Positions 20,039 to 20,786 of a stretch of 20,786 nt of DNA are shown one piece after another. The stretch is from positions 1 through 20,786 of the IMG/VR virus record IMGVR_UViG_3300042691_012179; one strand, given 5' to 3'. The position numbers were made by a program, and so were the translations under genes. Positions within the stretch are counted from its first letter, which is position 1. Every line of letters begins with the position of its first letter. Origin of the DNA: a virus. The notes beneath the pieces were generated by a model. That model had not been told where the DNA came from, did not search any database, and saw nothing but the letters and a program-made list of their open reading frames with translations.

Positions 20039-20786
20039 ATGGCAGGATTTCTAGACAGATTTGGACCCTTTAGTAGAAGATTCTCGATTTCAAAATCGTT
20101 ACAGAATCTTAGTAGTTTAGGGATGAAGTATGACGATATGATTATCCGTAACTCACAAGCAATTGGTGTTACAGAGGATCGTTTCGGTTATACCATGATT
20201 AACCCGTACGGTCTAGAAAACGAAGACTACTGGTACCCATTCGCAGCATTATCAATGGCTGATACAACTCTTAAAAAGAGTATCAGTTTTTTCATACAAC
20301 AATATCCACAGAAAAGAATTGAGCTTAGAAAATTCGCTACTCAAGATGAGATCGAAGATATTCTAGATACATTATGTGATGAAGCGGTTGTATACGATAG
20401 TAAAAACTATTTTGCGTATCCAGATGCATCACATTTAGGTCTATCTGAAGACGTTCAAAAATATATTGTTACAGCATACAATCAAATCTATCAATACTTT
20501 GGTTTTACTCAAGACCAATCAGGTTGGTATTATTTCCGCAAATGGTTGATTGATGGTTACTTATCATTTGAAATTATCTATAATGACGACCAGTCTGAGA
20601 TTATTGGTTTCAAAGAAATTGATCCAGTTACCCTAATGCCTGCTGTCGATAAAGAGACAAATAAGAAAATCTGGTATCAACATAAGAACGATCCAGTTAA
20701 ACAAAGAAAGCTTTACGATTCACAAGTAATCTATCTCTCTTATTCATCAGTCGCCACAAACGAAAGAGTATCTTACGTAGAGCGCC
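20039..20786 (+). CDS. 20: Portal vertex protein gp20, N-terminal part (3' partial)
   Basis: An open frame starts with ATG at 20039, four bases after the preceding stop, and runs without a stop for 249 codons to the window edge; T4 gp20 has 524 residues. Similarity to T4 gp20 is colinear. DEAVVYDS matches SDAIVYED. FRKWLIDGYLSFEIIYND matches FRRWYVDSRIFFHKIID. IIGFKEIDPVTLMP matches IKELRRLDPRQVQY. The dodecameric portal is the DNA entry channel, the nucleus for prohead assembly and the docking site for terminase and neck. The N-terminus (MAGFLDRFGPFSRRFSIS) is basic and phage-specific. Confidence 0.92.
   Translation, partial: MAGFLDRFGPFSRRFSISKSLQNLSSLGMKYDDMIIRNSQAIGVTEDRFGYTMINPYGLENEDYWYPFAALSMADTTLKKSISFFIQQYPQKRIELRKFATQDEIEDILDTLCDEAVVYDSKNYFAYPDASHLGLSEDVQKYIVTAYNQIYQYFGFTQDQSGWYYFRKWLIDGYLSFEIIYNDDQSEIIGFKEIDPVTLMPAVDKETNKKIWYQHKNDPVKQRKLYDSQVIYLSYSSVATNERVSYVER

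Noticed and set aside
1-20786. tRNA genes, CRISPR arrays, insertion sequences, integrase or attachment sites
   Set aside because: The gaps are too short to hold tRNAs, no spaced direct repeats or terminal inverted repeats with a transposase were seen, and no integrase motif occurs in any translated frame.

Overview
The window is a gene-dense, AT-rich stretch in which every supported gene lies on the plus strand, with almost no intergenic space (largest gap about 100 bases). It is part of a T4-like myovirus genome: it encodes recognisable homologues of gp43 (DNA polymerase, split in two), gp45 (clamp, probable), UvsX, gp41, gp47, gp46, gp15, gp55, gp4 and gp20. Two things point to a host in the Bacteroidetes. 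First, a 60-residue gene closely resembles the small histone H1-like proteins of that phylum. Second, most start codons lack a Shine-Dalgarno sequence and are preceded by A/T-rich leaders instead. This host assignment is inference.

Layout. (1) Positions 1-3787: a very large gene, open at the left edge of the window, with an internal NadM-like nucleotidyltransferase, followed by two small genes. All three carry a motif of the form T/S-F-x-x-F-I/V/L-x-E that resembles the T4 capsid-targeting and prohead-protease cleavage sequence. (2) Positions 3832-7830: dUTPase, the N-terminal half of a family B DNA polymerase (exonuclease plus motif A), an adenosylcobalamin-dependent class II ribonucleotide reductase, and the histone H1-like gene, ending in a strong intrinsic terminator. 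(3) Positions 7886-18442: a new promoter, then probable sliding clamp, C-terminal half of the polymerase (motifs B and C), UvsX, a small winged-helix-like protein, gp41 helicase, an unknown 144-residue protein, gp47, gp46, a gp15-like tail protein and an unknown 549-residue protein, ending in a second intrinsic terminator. (4) Positions 18448 to the end: another promoter, gp55 late sigma factor, gp4 head-completion protein, an unknown 202-residue protein and the start of the gp20 portal gene, cut by the right edge.

How they work together. dUTPase and ribonucleotide reductase feed dNTPs to a replisome of split polymerase, clamp and gp41 helicase. UvsX and gp46/47 provide recombination-dependent replication. 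gp55 would redirect host RNA polymerase to late genes, and gp15, gp4 and gp20 build the particle. Three promoter candidates share exactly TTGAAA-N18-TATAA(A/T), and a separate set of TATAAATA-like boxes lies 15-18 bases before structural genes. The most notable features are the putative packaged NadM polyprotein, the polymerase split across a three-gene block, the phage-borne histone H1-like gene under its own promoter and terminator, and strong hairpins inside coding regions.
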